From Halorussus salilacus (lineage in GTDB: Archaea; Halobacteriota; Halobacteria; Halobacteriales; Haladaptataceae): a stretch of DNA of 64,000 bases. This document shows, in pieces, positions 28,398 through 36,069 of this stretch; within the stretch, counting starts at the first letter, position 1; each line of letters opens with the position of its first letter. The stretch lies in the NCBI RefSeq assembly GCF_024138125.1, contig NZ_CP099993.1, forward strand, positions 1,612,001 through 1,676,000. The letters run 5' to 3'. Below the pieces are notes generated by a model. It was not told the origin of the DNA and ran no database searches. It saw only the letters and a program-made list of their open reading frames with translations. A program made the position numbers and the translations under genes.

Positions 28398-29222
28398 ATG
28401 AGTTCTCCCCGAGACGACCCCTCGTCGGGCGACGCGGACGAGGACGACGGCGAGCGGGCCGACGACGGCCCCCGCGAACCGTCGGACCGGCGGTCCGACG
28501 GTTCGCCTCAGCGTTCCACCGATACGTCGCCCCGTTCGGAGGGTTCACCGCCTCGCTCCGACGGGGGCGAGCGGGCCGACGAACCCACCGGCCCGCTCGC
28601 GCCGATTCGTCGGTTCCGCCGGAGCGACAACGGGGCGGTCGTGTTCGTCCGCGAGATGTTGAGTAGCGCGGCCATCGTCCTCGCCATCGGTCTCCTGCTG
28701 TTCGCCATCAGCGGCGTCTGGCCGCCGATGGTCGCCATCGAGAGCGGGAGCATGGAGCCCCACATGCAGAAGGGCGACCTCGTGTTCATCATGGACGACG
28801 GCCGTCTCGTCCCCGACGCCGCGCAGGGCGACACCGGCGTCGTGACCCACGAGGCCGGAGCCGAGGCGGGCTACGAGCAGTTCGACGAGCCCGGTGACGT
28901 GATAATCTACCAGCCGGACGGGCGGAGCTACGAGACGCCCATCATCCATCGCGCGATGTTCTGGGTCGACGAGGGGGAGAACTGGTACGACAGGGCCGAC
29001 GAGGACCACGTCCCGCAGGGGACCGACAGTTGCGAGGAGCTGTCGAACTGCCCGGCACCCAACTCGGGATTCATCACGAAGGGCGACGCCAACCCCTACT
29101 ATGACCAGTCGCGCGCGATGGGAATCAGCGCCCCCGTCGAACCGGAGTGGGTTCGCGGCACCGCCGAGGTCCGGGTGCCGTACCTCGGGTGGATTCGACT
29201 CTACTTCTCGGGCGCGGCGTAG
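28398..29222 (+). CDS. Signal peptidase I (S26B, archaeal/ER type), 274 aa
   Basis: Cleaves Sec signal peptides at the outer face of the membrane. A ~75-residue disordered acidic tail rich in Ser/Asp/Arg precedes the TM anchor (FVREMLSSAAIVLAIGLLLF, ~83-102). The catalytic Ser is Ser118 in ESGSMEPHM, the His is His184 in PIIHRAMFW and an Asp is Asp230 in ITKGDANP. A Ser-His-Asp set, rather than Ser-Lys, marks the archaeal/eukaryotic class. A GTG at 28389 could add three residues. Located beside the origin as in other haloarchaea. Confidence 0.95.
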   Translation: MSSPRDDPSSGDADEDDGERADDGPREPSDRRSDGSPQRSTDTSPRSEGSPPRSDGGERADEPTGPLAPIRRFRRSDNGAVVFVREMLSSAAIVLAIGLLLFAISGVWPPMVAIESGSMEPHMQKGDLVFIMDDGRLVPDAAQGDTGVVTHEAGAEAGYEQFDEPGDVIIYQPDGRSYETPIIHRAMFWVDEGENWYDRADEDHVPQGTDSCEELSNCPAPNSGFITKGDANPYYDQSRAMGISAPVEPEWVRGTAEVRVPYLGWIRLYFSGAA

Positions 29223-29297
29223 CGACTCCGCTCCCCCTGCATTTCGCGTGGAGGCGGTCGCAGAACGCGGTCAGTTGTCGGGTGTCAGGGAACGCAG

Positions 29298-30788
29298 TCA
29301 GTTGTCGAACCGGGCCTGAACGAACGGCTGGACGTTCTCGATGTCGCCGAGCCGCGAATCGGACATCAGGACCGCCTCGGTCTCGTCGATGGGGACCGAC
29401 AGGGAGATTTCTTTGGTCCGGCCGTACCGGCCCTTCGAGACGACCACCGCGTTGACGATGCCGAGCATGTCGAGTTCGCTGATGAGGTCGGTCACCCGCC
29501 GCTGGGTCAGCACGTCGGCGTCTATCTCCTCGCAGAGGCGCTTGTAGATGTTGTACACCTCGCCCGTGTTGATGTTGTGGACGCCGTTCTTCTCCAGCGA
29601 GATGATGGAAAAGAGGACGAGCTTCGACTGGGTGGGGAGGGTGCGGACCACCTCGACCACCCGGTCGAGTTCGATCTTCTCCTGGGCCTTCCGGACGTGC
29701 TTCTCGTTGACGCCCTCGGCCTGGTCGCGCTCGGCGAGTTCGCCCGCAGTCCGGAGCAGGTCGAGCGCGCGCCGGGCGTCGCCGTGTTCCTGGGCGGCGA
29801 ACGCCGCGCAAAGCGGGATGACGTCGTCGCTGAGCGCGTCGGCCTTGAACGCCACGTCGGCGCGGTGCTGGAGGATGTCCCGGAGCTGGTTGGCGTCGTA
29901 GGGCGGGAAGACTATCTCCTCCTCTCCGAGCGAGGACTTCACGCGCGGGTCGAGGAAGTCGGTGAACTTCAGGTCGTTGCTGATGCCGATGATGGACACG
30001 CGGGAGTTGTCGAGTTCGGAGTTCATCCGCGAGAGGTTGTACAGGGTGTCGTCGCCCGACTTCTCGACCAGCTTGTCGATCTCGTCGAGCATGATGACGA
30101 CCACCCGCTCCTCGTAGTCGACCGCGTCGAAGAACGTGCTGTAGACGCGGTCGGTCGGCCACCCGGTCATGGGGACCGACTCCATCTCCTCGCGGTCGGA
30201 TTCGAGCGTCTCGATTCGCTCGTCGACCCCCTCGGGCGCGTCGAACTCGGTGTCGGCGAGCCGAGTCGGGTCGGCCGCCGCTTCCTCTTGGAGGGTCGCG
30301 AGTTCGTCGACGCGGTCGTCGACGAACTCGCGGTTGCTCTCGATGAACTTGTTCGCGAGCTGGGCGAGCACGCGGTACTGGGTGTCGGTCACCTCGCAGT
30401 TGATGTACTCGACGTTGCAGGGCACGTCGTACTTCTGGGAGGTCGATTCCAGTTCCTTGCTCACGAACTTCGCGCTGGCGGTCTTGCCCGTCCCGGTCTT
30501 GCCGTATATCAGGATGTTCGACGGCGTCTCCCCCCGCAGGGCCGCGACCAGAATCGTCGCCATGTTGTTGATCTGGTCCTTCCGGTGGGGAAGCTCGTGG
30601 GGGGTGTACGACGGCCGGAGGACCTCCTTGTTCTCGAATATCGGTTCACCCGACAGCAGGTCGTCGAACAGCCCCTGGTCGTCCTCCTCGTCGTCGAGGA
30701 TGACGTCGTCCAAATCGACGTTGTCGAAGCTACGGTCGGGGCTGACCTCGACTGCGTCGTCGGCCGGTTGCGTGTTTTCGTCAGACAT
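29298..30788 (-). CDS. orc1: Origin recognition protein Orc1/Cdc6, 496 aa
   Basis: AAA+ initiator that binds ORB elements and loads MCM. Acidic N-terminus of ~50 residues; Walker A in YGKTGTGKTASAKF (~residues 95-108); Walker B IMLDEIDKL; sensor 1 IIGISNDLKF; sensor 2 region GDARRALDLLR; a C-terminal winged helix (LTQRRVTDLISELDMLGIVNAV). A charged insertion of ~75 residues (DDRVDELATLQEEAAADPT...) between Walker A and B is typical of the haloarchaeal origin-1 initiator. ATG at 30788 chosen; an ORB begins 13 nt upstream, so autoregulation is likely. Its neighbours (gene-free origin, GTPase trio) mark the main chromosomal origin. Confidence 0.97.
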   Translation of the reverse strand: MSDENTQPADDAVEVSPDRSFDNVDLDDVILDDEEDDQGLFDDLLSGEPIFENKEVLRPSYTPHELPHRKDQINNMATILVAALRGETPSNILIYGKTGTGKTASAKFVSKELESTSQKYDVPCNVEYINCEVTDTQYRVLAQLANKFIESNREFVDDRVDELATLQEEAAADPTRLADTEFDAPEGVDERIETLESDREEMESVPMTGWPTDRVYSTFFDAVDYEERVVVIMLDEIDKLVEKSGDDTLYNLSRMNSELDNSRVSIIGISNDLKFTDFLDPRVKSSLGEEEIVFPPYDANQLRDILQHRADVAFKADALSDDVIPLCAAFAAQEHGDARRALDLLRTAGELAERDQAEGVNEKHVRKAQEKIELDRVVEVVRTLPTQSKLVLFSIISLEKNGVHNINTGEVYNIYKRLCEEIDADVLTQRRVTDLISELDMLGIVNAVVVSKGRYGRTKEISLSVPIDETEAVLMSDSRLGDIENVQPFVQARFDN

Positions 30789-30800
30789 GCGTTCGTGTCG

Positions 30801-30821
30801 ACCCCTCCGTTTCAGGTGGAA
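30801..30821 (-). promoter_or_regulatory. Origin recognition box (ORB), orc1 promoter side
   Basis: Plus strand ACCCCTCCGTTTCAGGTGGA; reverse TTCCACCTGAAACGGAGGGG. Only 13 nt upstream of the orc1 ATG, so Orc1 bound here could limit its own expression. Confidence 0.85.
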
Positions 30822-31053
30822 GACGCGCGGCGCGATAGTAGATTCCGACGAAACCGACCGACAGAGCCGGGAAGTCGGAGGCGAGAAGTCGCGAGCGCGT
30901 CCAGTTGATGCAGGAGAACCAAAGGTCCAGCAGGGTATTAAACTCTTTCTTCTTTCCTGCAAAGCGAGTGAAAGGGCGTGAAACGGCCGAGAAACGGTCG
31001 GAAAGCCGTGATTTCCGCGGCGTTGGGAACGCGAGAGATGGTTCGAGGGGAGT

Positions 31054-31222
31054 TTGGGGGGTGGTTCGGAGATAGTTTAGGGGGTGGTTCGAGGGGGGTT
31101 CTGGGGGTTCTGGGTGGGTTCTGGGGGTTCTGGGGGTTCTGGGTGGGTTCTGGGGGGTTCTGGGTGGGTTCTGGGGGTTCTGGGTGGGTTCTGGGGGGTT
31201 CTGGGGGTTCTGGGATGGTTCG
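31054..31222 (+). repeat. G-rich tandem array in the origin
   Basis: Twelve copies of GGTTCTGGG, separated by 0-2 extra G or T bases, follow a degenerate start with GGTGGTTCG units. Runs of four to six G occur throughout, so one strand could form stacked G-quadruplexes. G-rich strings near ORBs are known in haloarchaeal origins, but an array this long is notable. Confidence 0.9.
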
Positions 31223-31537
31223 GAGTTGTCGAAAGCAATTCGAAGAGCTACGAATCGGTCTCGACTGATATCCAGACGTATCCGGCTTCTGGGTGTCGGA
31301 TATCCGATGGACGAGGGTGTGATTTCGATTGCGGTGGCGTCGCATCGGCGAACCGCAACGTTTCGAGTGGACTGATCCGGATGGATGGCGCAGACGAGGG
31401 ACGGTCGGATGAGAACCGGTCGGTCGACCGGGAGCAGGCCGGTCGATGGGATTCTATCAACGACCAAATCGCGATTTGCGAGCGACGGAGTCTCGTCCGG
31501 GTAACGGGTCGAGGGGACTGCTTCGCCTCGACCCGTT

Positions 31538-31605
31538 TCACGAAGCCGTGGTCACGAAGCCGTGGTCACGGAGCCGTGGTCACGAGGTCATGGTCACGAG
31601 GTCAC
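31538..31605 (+). repeat. 14-bp tandem repeat in the origin
   Basis: About four and a half copies of TCACGAAGCCGTGG, with later copies diverging to TCACGAGGTCATGG. Lies about 60 bp outside the left central ORB. Confidence 0.8.
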
Positions 31606-31663
31606 ATTCCGAATTCGTGCTTTCCGAAGTCGTGGTTGTGTTTCACTCGCAAGGGTGCCCCCC

Positions 31664-31685
31664 ACCCCTTTGTTTCGGGTGGAAT
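31664..31685 (-). promoter_or_regulatory. ORB, left of the unwinding element
   Basis: Reverse strand ATTCCACCCGAAACAAAGGG followed by G, then a G-string extending outward (GTGGGGGGC). Matches the right-hand copy at 31844 over 21 of 22 bases in inverted orientation. Confidence 0.93.
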
Positions 31686-31718
31686 GGGAGAGAGGTGGGT
31701 CGGGGGAGGTGTCTCTAG

Positions 31719-31800
31719 TTACACCAAACCTTTATAATAATAGCGCAGAAACAATATCCGCAAACTATTCTTCATACTTAGTTTGGATGGTGTTACCGTT
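31719..31800. other. Predicted DNA unwinding element
   Basis: An ~80-bp AT-rich tract (for example CCTTTATAATAATAGCG and CAAACTATTCTTCATACTTAG) in otherwise GC-rich DNA, between inverted ORBs. Its own edges form an imperfect inverted repeat (TTACACCAAAC ... GTTTGGATGGTGTTA). Confidence 0.88.
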
Positions 31801-31843
31801 GGAATTAGAACCGTGTCCTCCACCACCCCCCGCCTCCCGACCC

Positions 31844-31865
31844 GTTCCACCCGAAACAAAGGGGT
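31844..31865 (+). promoter_or_regulatory. ORB, right of the unwinding element
   Basis: GTTCCACCCGAAACAAAGGG followed by a G-string GTGGGGGTG. Inverted relative to 31664, the arrangement expected for Orc1 bound on both sides of the melting site. Confidence 0.93.
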
Positions 31866-32022
31866 GGGGGTGTCCCGTTTCCCTTCGTTTCCGATGCCCA
31901 GAGAACCCTCCTCCGAATCCTTCCCGAACGTTCGCTAGCTTCTCCGTGGTCCGATTCGAACGGTAACATCATCGTCTCTTCACTTCCGACGAACCCATCC
32001 CTTCTCGCACGTTCATCCCTCG

Positions 32023-32043
32023 ACCCCTCCATTTCAACTGGAG
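32023..32043 (-). promoter_or_regulatory. ORB, distal right
   Basis: Plus strand ACCCCTCCATTTCAACTGGA; reverse TCCAGTTGAAATGGAGGGGT. Slightly more divergent than the central pair. Confidence 0.78.
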
Positions 32044-32097
32044 CGTGCCAACGTCGCTCGTGGTGTTCCACCACATGCTCCACTGTTCTCCGTCGTC

Positions 32098-32210
32098 GAT
32101 TCGAGTCGACTCAAGTCGACTCGAATCGACTCGGATCGACTCGGACTGACTCGCGTTCGCCGACCGACCGTCTCACCGACCGACCGTCTCACCGACCGAC
32201 CGTCTCACTG
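32098..32210 (+). repeat. Two adjacent tandem arrays at the right edge of the origin
   Basis: First, about five copies of a 10-bp unit (CGACTCGAAT variants, 32098-32153); second, three copies of a 16-bp unit, CGACCGACCGTCTCAC (32160-32210). Both lie between the distal ORB and the GTPase promoter. A TATA-like GTTTAAGT follows at about 32287. Confidence 0.85.
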
Positions 32211-32370
32211 ACCACTCCAAAAGCGCCACCAACGTTCTTTCCGAACTCCCGGAATCGTCATTTTTCCCGAGAGGTGTCTGACGTAGGTTTAAGTGGGTAG
32301 GGTAATGTTGTACGCGCAACAGCCCCCGTGTCGGTAGTCTTAACCGAGCGCAGGGGTCTGGGAGGAAAGG

Positions 32371-33012
32371 ATGGGACTGTTCACGGATCTCAAAGACAGC
32401 ATATCCCGCGTCACTGATAACTTGTTCTCCGCGCAGGAGCCGAAGCGAATCGGTATCTACGGCCCGCCGAACGCCGGAAAGACGACTCTCGCCAACCGAA
32501 TCGCCCGCGACTGGACCGGCGACGCGGTCGGCCCCGAGAGTCACATTCCACACGAAACGCGCCGGGCCCGGCGCAAGGAGAACGTCGAAATCGAACGCAA
32601 CGGCAAGACGGTAACCATCGACATCGTGGACACGCCCGGCGTGACGACGAAGGTCGATTACGAGGAGTTCCTCGACCACGATATGGAGAAAGACGACGCC
32701 GTCCGGCGCTCGCGCGAGGCGACCGAGGGCGTCGCGGAGGCGATGCACTGGCTCCGCGAAGACGTGGACGGGGTCATCTACGTGCTCGACAGTAGCACCG
32801 ACCCGTTCACGCAGGTAAACACCATGCTCATCGGCATCATCGAGAGTCAGGACCTCCCGGTCCTGATTCTCGCCAACAAGACCGACCTCGAGGATTCGAG
32901 CGTCCAGCGCATCCGCAACGCCTACCCCCAGCACGAGACGATTCCGCTCTCGGCGCTGGAGGGCGACAACATGGACGAAGTGTACGAGAAGATAGCGGAG
33001 TACTTCGGGTGA
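32371..33012 (+). CDS. Era-like GTPase of the origin-associated cluster, 213 aa
   Basis: P-loop GTPase: G1 GPPNAGKTT (residues 31-39), G3 DTPG (87-90) and G4 NKTD in LILANKTDLED. After G3 a segment VDYEEFLDHDMEKDDAVRRS marks the archaeal subfamily always found next to DUF2073 and a zinc-ribbon gene near orc1; these are called origin-associated proteins (Oap) in haloarchaea, but I am not certain of the letter. Role unknown; a link to replication or ribosome biology is suggested only by context. ATG start; 4 nt before the next gene, so a three-gene operon. Confidence 0.92.
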   Translation: MGLFTDLKDSISRVTDNLFSAQEPKRIGIYGPPNAGKTTLANRIARDWTGDAVGPESHIPHETRRARRKENVEIERNGKTVTIDIVDTPGVTTKVDYEEFLDHDMEKDDAVRRSREATEGVAEAMHWLREDVDGVIYVLDSSTDPFTQVNTMLIGIIESQDLPVLILANKTDLEDSSVQRIRNAYPQHETIPLSALEGDNMDEVYEKIAEYFG

Positions 33013-33016
33013 TCTC

Positions 33017-33421
33017 ATGCCGGAAGTGAAAGGGGACGGACCCAACGACGGGGGCGGCGGTGGCGGCGTCCAGATAGACCTCATCGGGGCCGACCGGATG
33101 GCCGAGATGGCCTCGATGGAGAAGATCCGGATGATACTCGACGGCGTCCGCGACGGCAACATCGTCATCCTCGAAAAGGGACTGTCGCCCGACGAGGAGA
33201 GCAAGCTCATCGAGGTCACGATGACCGAGATCAGTCCCGACGAGTTCAACGGCATCGAGATCGAGACCTACCCGCGCTCGGAGACCGCAGACCAGAGCTT
33301 CCTCGACCGGCTGATGGGCAAGGAGTCGACCGCGAAGCTCACCGTCATCGGCCCTGCGAACCAGATAGAGACCCTCCACAAGGACGAGAACCTCATCAGC
33401 GCGCTCGTCTCTCGGAAATAA
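33017..33421 (+). CDS. DUF2073 protein, origin-associated cluster, 134 aa
   Basis: A Gly-rich start (GGGGGGVQIDLIGADRMAEM) leads to the conserved DUF2073 core: MEKIRMILDGVRDGNIVILEKGLSPDEESKLIEVTM and EFNGIEIETYP. No TM segment or known catalytic motif. Partner of the upstream GTPase in nearly all archaea having both. Its stop codon overlaps the next ATG (TAATG). Confidence 0.9.
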   Translation: MPEVKGDGPNDGGGGGGVQIDLIGADRMAEMASMEKIRMILDGVRDGNIVILEKGLSPDEESKLIEVTMTEISPDEFNGIEIETYPRSETADQSFLDRLMGKESTAKLTVIGPANQIETLHKDENLISALVSRK

Positions 33422-34314
33422 TGCCCCACCAGTGCACCGACTGCGGCCGGACGTTCGCCGACGGCTCGAAGGAGATGCTCTCGGGCTGTCCCGACTGCGG
33501 CGGGAACAAGTTCCAGTTCCTGCCCGCGAGCGCGGCCGCGACCGACTCCGGGGCCGGTCCCGAAACCGGGGCCGGACCCGAAACCGGGGGGTCGGCGGGA
33601 GGCACCGCCCCGAAGAAGGCACCCGAAGAGCCGACTCCCTCGCCGAGTTCGGGGCCGCGCTCGGAGTCGAGCGCCGGTCGCGGCCCGCGGTCGCGGCCCG
33701 CGACCGGCGACGCGTCTGCTGGACCCGAAACCGAGGGCGGCGACGCCAGCGCGGTCGACCGCGCGGCCGCGACCGTCCGGGACTGGGTGCGCTCTGGCAC
33801 GAGCGACGACGACTCCGGCGAACCGCCGACCGATAGCAGCGAGTCGCGCGCCGACCACTCCGAATCACGTCCGTCAACCGACGGCTCGACTCGAAACGAC
33901 GCGCCCGGGAGCCGACCCGTCGCGCCGGAGGACACCGCGCAGGCCAACGCCCGGAGCGACGTGGTCAGCGAGGCCGAACTCCCGGACAGATCGCACGAGG
34001 CCGAACTCCCGGACAGATCGCAGGTGGACTCGCCCGCATCCGGGACTCGGGCCGACTCCACGGGACAGACGACCCCCGCCGACCCACCGGCCGACGGCGA
34101 GGTCGTCGACACCCCGAGCGGGGAGTCACCGGGGCTGAAAGAGCTCCGCGAGGAACTCAACAGCCAGTTCGAGAGCATCCGCATCGTCGAACCCGGCCAG
34201 TACGAACTCAATCTGATGGAGCTGTACGAGCGCGAGGAGTACATCATCGCGCTCAAGGAGGACGGCAAGTACGTCATCGAGGTTCCGGACGGGTGGGAGA
34301 CGCCCGACCGGTAG
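33421..34314 (+). CDS. Zinc-ribbon protein with long disordered linker (origin-associated), 297 aa
   Basis: An N-terminal zinc ribbon CTDCGRTF...GCPDCGGNKF (residues 5-32) is followed by ~190 residues of low-complexity acidic/Ser/Pro sequence, then a conserved C-terminal domain (SIRIVEPGQYELNLMELYEREEYIIALKEDGKYVIEVP). Only the two ends look conserved. The linker contains in-frame duplications, GAGPETG and a 27-bp repeat coding AELPDRSHE/AELPDRSQV (33977-34027), evidence of slippage. Last gene of the GTPase-DUF2073 operon. Function unknown. Confidence 0.88.
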   Translation: MPHQCTDCGRTFADGSKEMLSGCPDCGGNKFQFLPASAAATDSGAGPETGAGPETGGSAGGTAPKKAPEEPTPSPSSGPRSESSAGRGPRSRPATGDASAGPETEGGDASAVDRAAATVRDWVRSGTSDDDSGEPPTDSSESRADHSESRPSTDGSTRNDAPGSRPVAPEDTAQANARSDVVSEAELPDRSHEAELPDRSQVDSPASGTRADSTGQTTPADPPADGEVVDTPSGESPGLKELREELNSQFESIRIVEPGQYELNLMELYEREEYIIALKEDGKYVIEVPDGWETPDR

Positions 34315-34426
34315 GGTGGGGACGCCCGACCGGGAGAACTCCGACGAGCGCTCACCCCCGGGGACCGGCAAACCGCACGGCGTTGCCAAGATTGTTTACG
34401 TTCCGCCTCTCAACCCCACGTAATCG

Positions 34427-35905
34427 ATGTTCGACGACGCGAAGCGCCGGGCGCGAAGCGTCGCGTTCCTCTTTCCGGCCGCGCTGGCGCGCCTCGGCCT
34501 GCTCGACCGCGAGAAGGGCGAGGAGGCGTTCGACCTCGCGGTCCCCGTGATGGTCACCGGCGGGATGCGGACCCTGCTCCGGGTCGCCGACTTCTTCATG
34601 GTGGGGCGCGCGCTCGGCGACGAGGCGGTCGCGGCGCTCGAACTCGGATTCCAGTACTTCTTCATCCCCTTCGGCCTCTCGCTCGGACTCACCAGCGGCA
34701 CCATCAGCGTGGTCTCGCGGTTCGAGGGCGCGGGCGAGCGCGCCAGCGCCAACTTCGCGGTCAAGCAGTCGCTGTGGCTCGCGCTCGCGATGGCGATTCC
34801 CATCACCGCGGCGACGTGGGTCTACGCCGAACCCATGATCGCGTTCCTGACCGACGACCCCCGGACCATCGAACTCGGCGCGGTCTACCTCCGGATTATC
34901 ATGCTCTCGGTCTCGTTCCGGTTCTGGAGCATGATTGCCGCCCGCGCGCTCGCGGGCGTGGGCGACACCCGGACGCCGATGTACATCCGGCTACTCACGC
35001 TCCCGACGAACATCGGCCTGAACGCGGTCCTCATCTTCGGGTTCGGCCCGTTCCCCGAACTCGGGGTCGCCGGGGCCGCGTGGGGGACCGCGGTCGCCAA
35101 CACCCTCGCGGCGGTGCTGTTCACCGGGGCCCTCCTCTCGGGAAGGTACGCGATCCGACTCCCGCTGGGCGGCAAGCAGTGGGACTGGTCCATCGCCGCC
35201 GAAATCGTCCGCGTGGGGCTCCCGCTCGCGGGCACCCGCCTCGCGCGGACCTTCGGCCGGTTCCCGTTCCTGCTGGTGCTGACGACGCTCGGCACTCCGG
35301 TGGTCGCGGCATACGCCATCGGCCGCCGGGTGATGTTGCTCGCGTTGATGCCCGCGTGGGGATACTCGACGGCCTCCAGCACGCTGGTCGGCCAGTCCAT
35401 CGGTGCCGGGAACGACGAGGCGGCCGACGAGTACGGCTGGCAGACCCTCCGAATCGCGCTCGCCACCCAACTGTGCATCGCGGCCGTGCTGGTCGCGGCG
35501 GCCCGACCCCTCGCCGTCTCCTTCGGCACCGAGCACGTCGGCCTGACCGTCGAGTTCATCCGGGTGTTCGGTATCGGGGTCGCGGCGTTCAGCGTCTCGC
35601 GCACGATGCGGGGCGGCCTCCGGGGCGCGGGCGACACGCGCTGGCCCTTCTACGGCACCGTCGCGGGGAGCTACCTGTTCAAGCTCCCGGTCGCGTTCCT
35701 CGCGGTCGCGCCCGGCGCGGTGCTGTTCTCGGTCGGGGGCTGGAACTTCGCGCCCGGTCTCGGTCTCGGCCTGCTGGCGGTCTACGTCGCCATCGTCGGC
35801 GACATGTACATCCGGGCGGTGGTCAACGTCTTCCGGTTCTGGACCGGCGAGTGGAAGCGGGTCGCCCGCGAGTCGGGCGTCGGCGCCGGGACCGGTGCCG
35901 ACTGA
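34427..35905 (+). CDS. MATE-family multidrug/organic cation efflux transporter, 492 aa
   Basis: Twelve hydrophobic helices in two similar halves. Characteristic segments: FDLAVPVMVTGGMRTLLRVADFFMVGRALGDEAVAALELG at the start and AGTRLARTFGRFPFLLVL opening the second half; SFRFWSMIAARALAGVGDTRTPMYI and VSRTMRGGLRGAGDTRWPF are the paired loop motifs. Probably a Na+ or H+ antiporter exporting cationic compounds. ATG start at 34427 with a soluble N-terminus of ~25 residues. Stands alone after the origin-associated operon. Confidence 0.94.
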   Translation: MFDDAKRRARSVAFLFPAALARLGLLDREKGEEAFDLAVPVMVTGGMRTLLRVADFFMVGRALGDEAVAALELGFQYFFIPFGLSLGLTSGTISVVSRFEGAGERASANFAVKQSLWLALAMAIPITAATWVYAEPMIAFLTDDPRTIELGAVYLRIIMLSVSFRFWSMIAARALAGVGDTRTPMYIRLLTLPTNIGLNAVLIFGFGPFPELGVAGAAWGTAVANTLAAVLFTGALLSGRYAIRLPLGGKQWDWSIAAEIVRVGLPLAGTRLARTFGRFPFLLVLTTLGTPVVAAYAIGRRVMLLALMPAWGYSTASSTLVGQSIGAGNDEAADEYGWQTLRIALATQLCIAAVLVAAARPLAVSFGTEHVGLTVEFIRVFGIGVAAFSVSRTMRGGLRGAGDTRWPFYGTVAGSYLFKLPVAFLAVAPGAVLFSVGGWNFAPGLGLGLLAVYVAIVGDMYIRAVVNVFRFWTGEWKRVARESGVGAGTGAD

Positions 35906-35946
35906 GCGCCAGACTGGAGGGTCAGACCGAGCGCCAAACTGGAGGG

Positions 35947-35953
35947 TTTTAAG
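35947..35953 (+). promoter_or_regulatory. TATA box of the 30-aa / 256-aa gene pair
   Basis: TTTTAAG lies 24-30 nt upstream of the ATG at 35977, so transcription should begin at or within a few bases of the start codon (leaderless). It is preceded by an 18-bp direct repeat, GAGCGCCA.ACTGGAGGGT, at about 35906-35948. Confidence 0.65.
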
Positions 35954-35976
35954 CGCTCGCGCCCGAACGACCGGAC

Positions 35977-36069
35977 ATGAGCACGGCAACCAAGATCGTG
36001 GTCGGAACGCTGGGAATCACGACGGTCCTCGCGGTCGCTGTACTGGTCAACCTCTGGCTGCTCGCGTGA
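35977..36069 (+). CDS. Tiny single-TM protein, 30 aa
   Basis: Reads MSTATKIVVGTLGI... and ends in NLWLLA: a polar start and one hydrophobic helix (about residues 7-30). GC-rich third positions and a well-placed TATA box support translation. Its stop overlaps the following ATG (TGATG), so it can couple translation of the downstream gene. Function unknown. Confidence 0.65.
   Translation: MSTATKIVVGTLGITTVLAVAVLVNLWLLA

Larger units (their letters stand above)
30789..32370. other. Chromosomal replication origin region (oriC1-type)
   Basis: A 1.58-kb gene-free region between orc1 and the origin-associated GTPase gene. It holds an AT-rich unwinding element (31719-31800) flanked by two nearly identical, inverted ORBs (31664 and 31844), further ORBs near each end (30801 and 32023), a G-rich tandem array (31054-31222) and shorter tandem repeats (31538, 32098, 32160). 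This is the canonical haloarchaeal origin arrangement. I see no convincing coding frame inside; long frames across the G-rich repeats are low-complexity. Confidence 0.93.

Noticed and set aside
31084-31737. 217-codon frame starting in the origin G-rich array
   Set aside because: Starts as pure Gly/Trp/Ser repeat translation of GGTTCTGGG units; the rest crosses ORBs and other repeats.
31538-32210. CRISPR-like appearance of spaced repeats in the origin
   Set aside because: Units are contiguous (9-16 bp) without unique spacers of about 30-40 bp, and no cas genes occur in the window.
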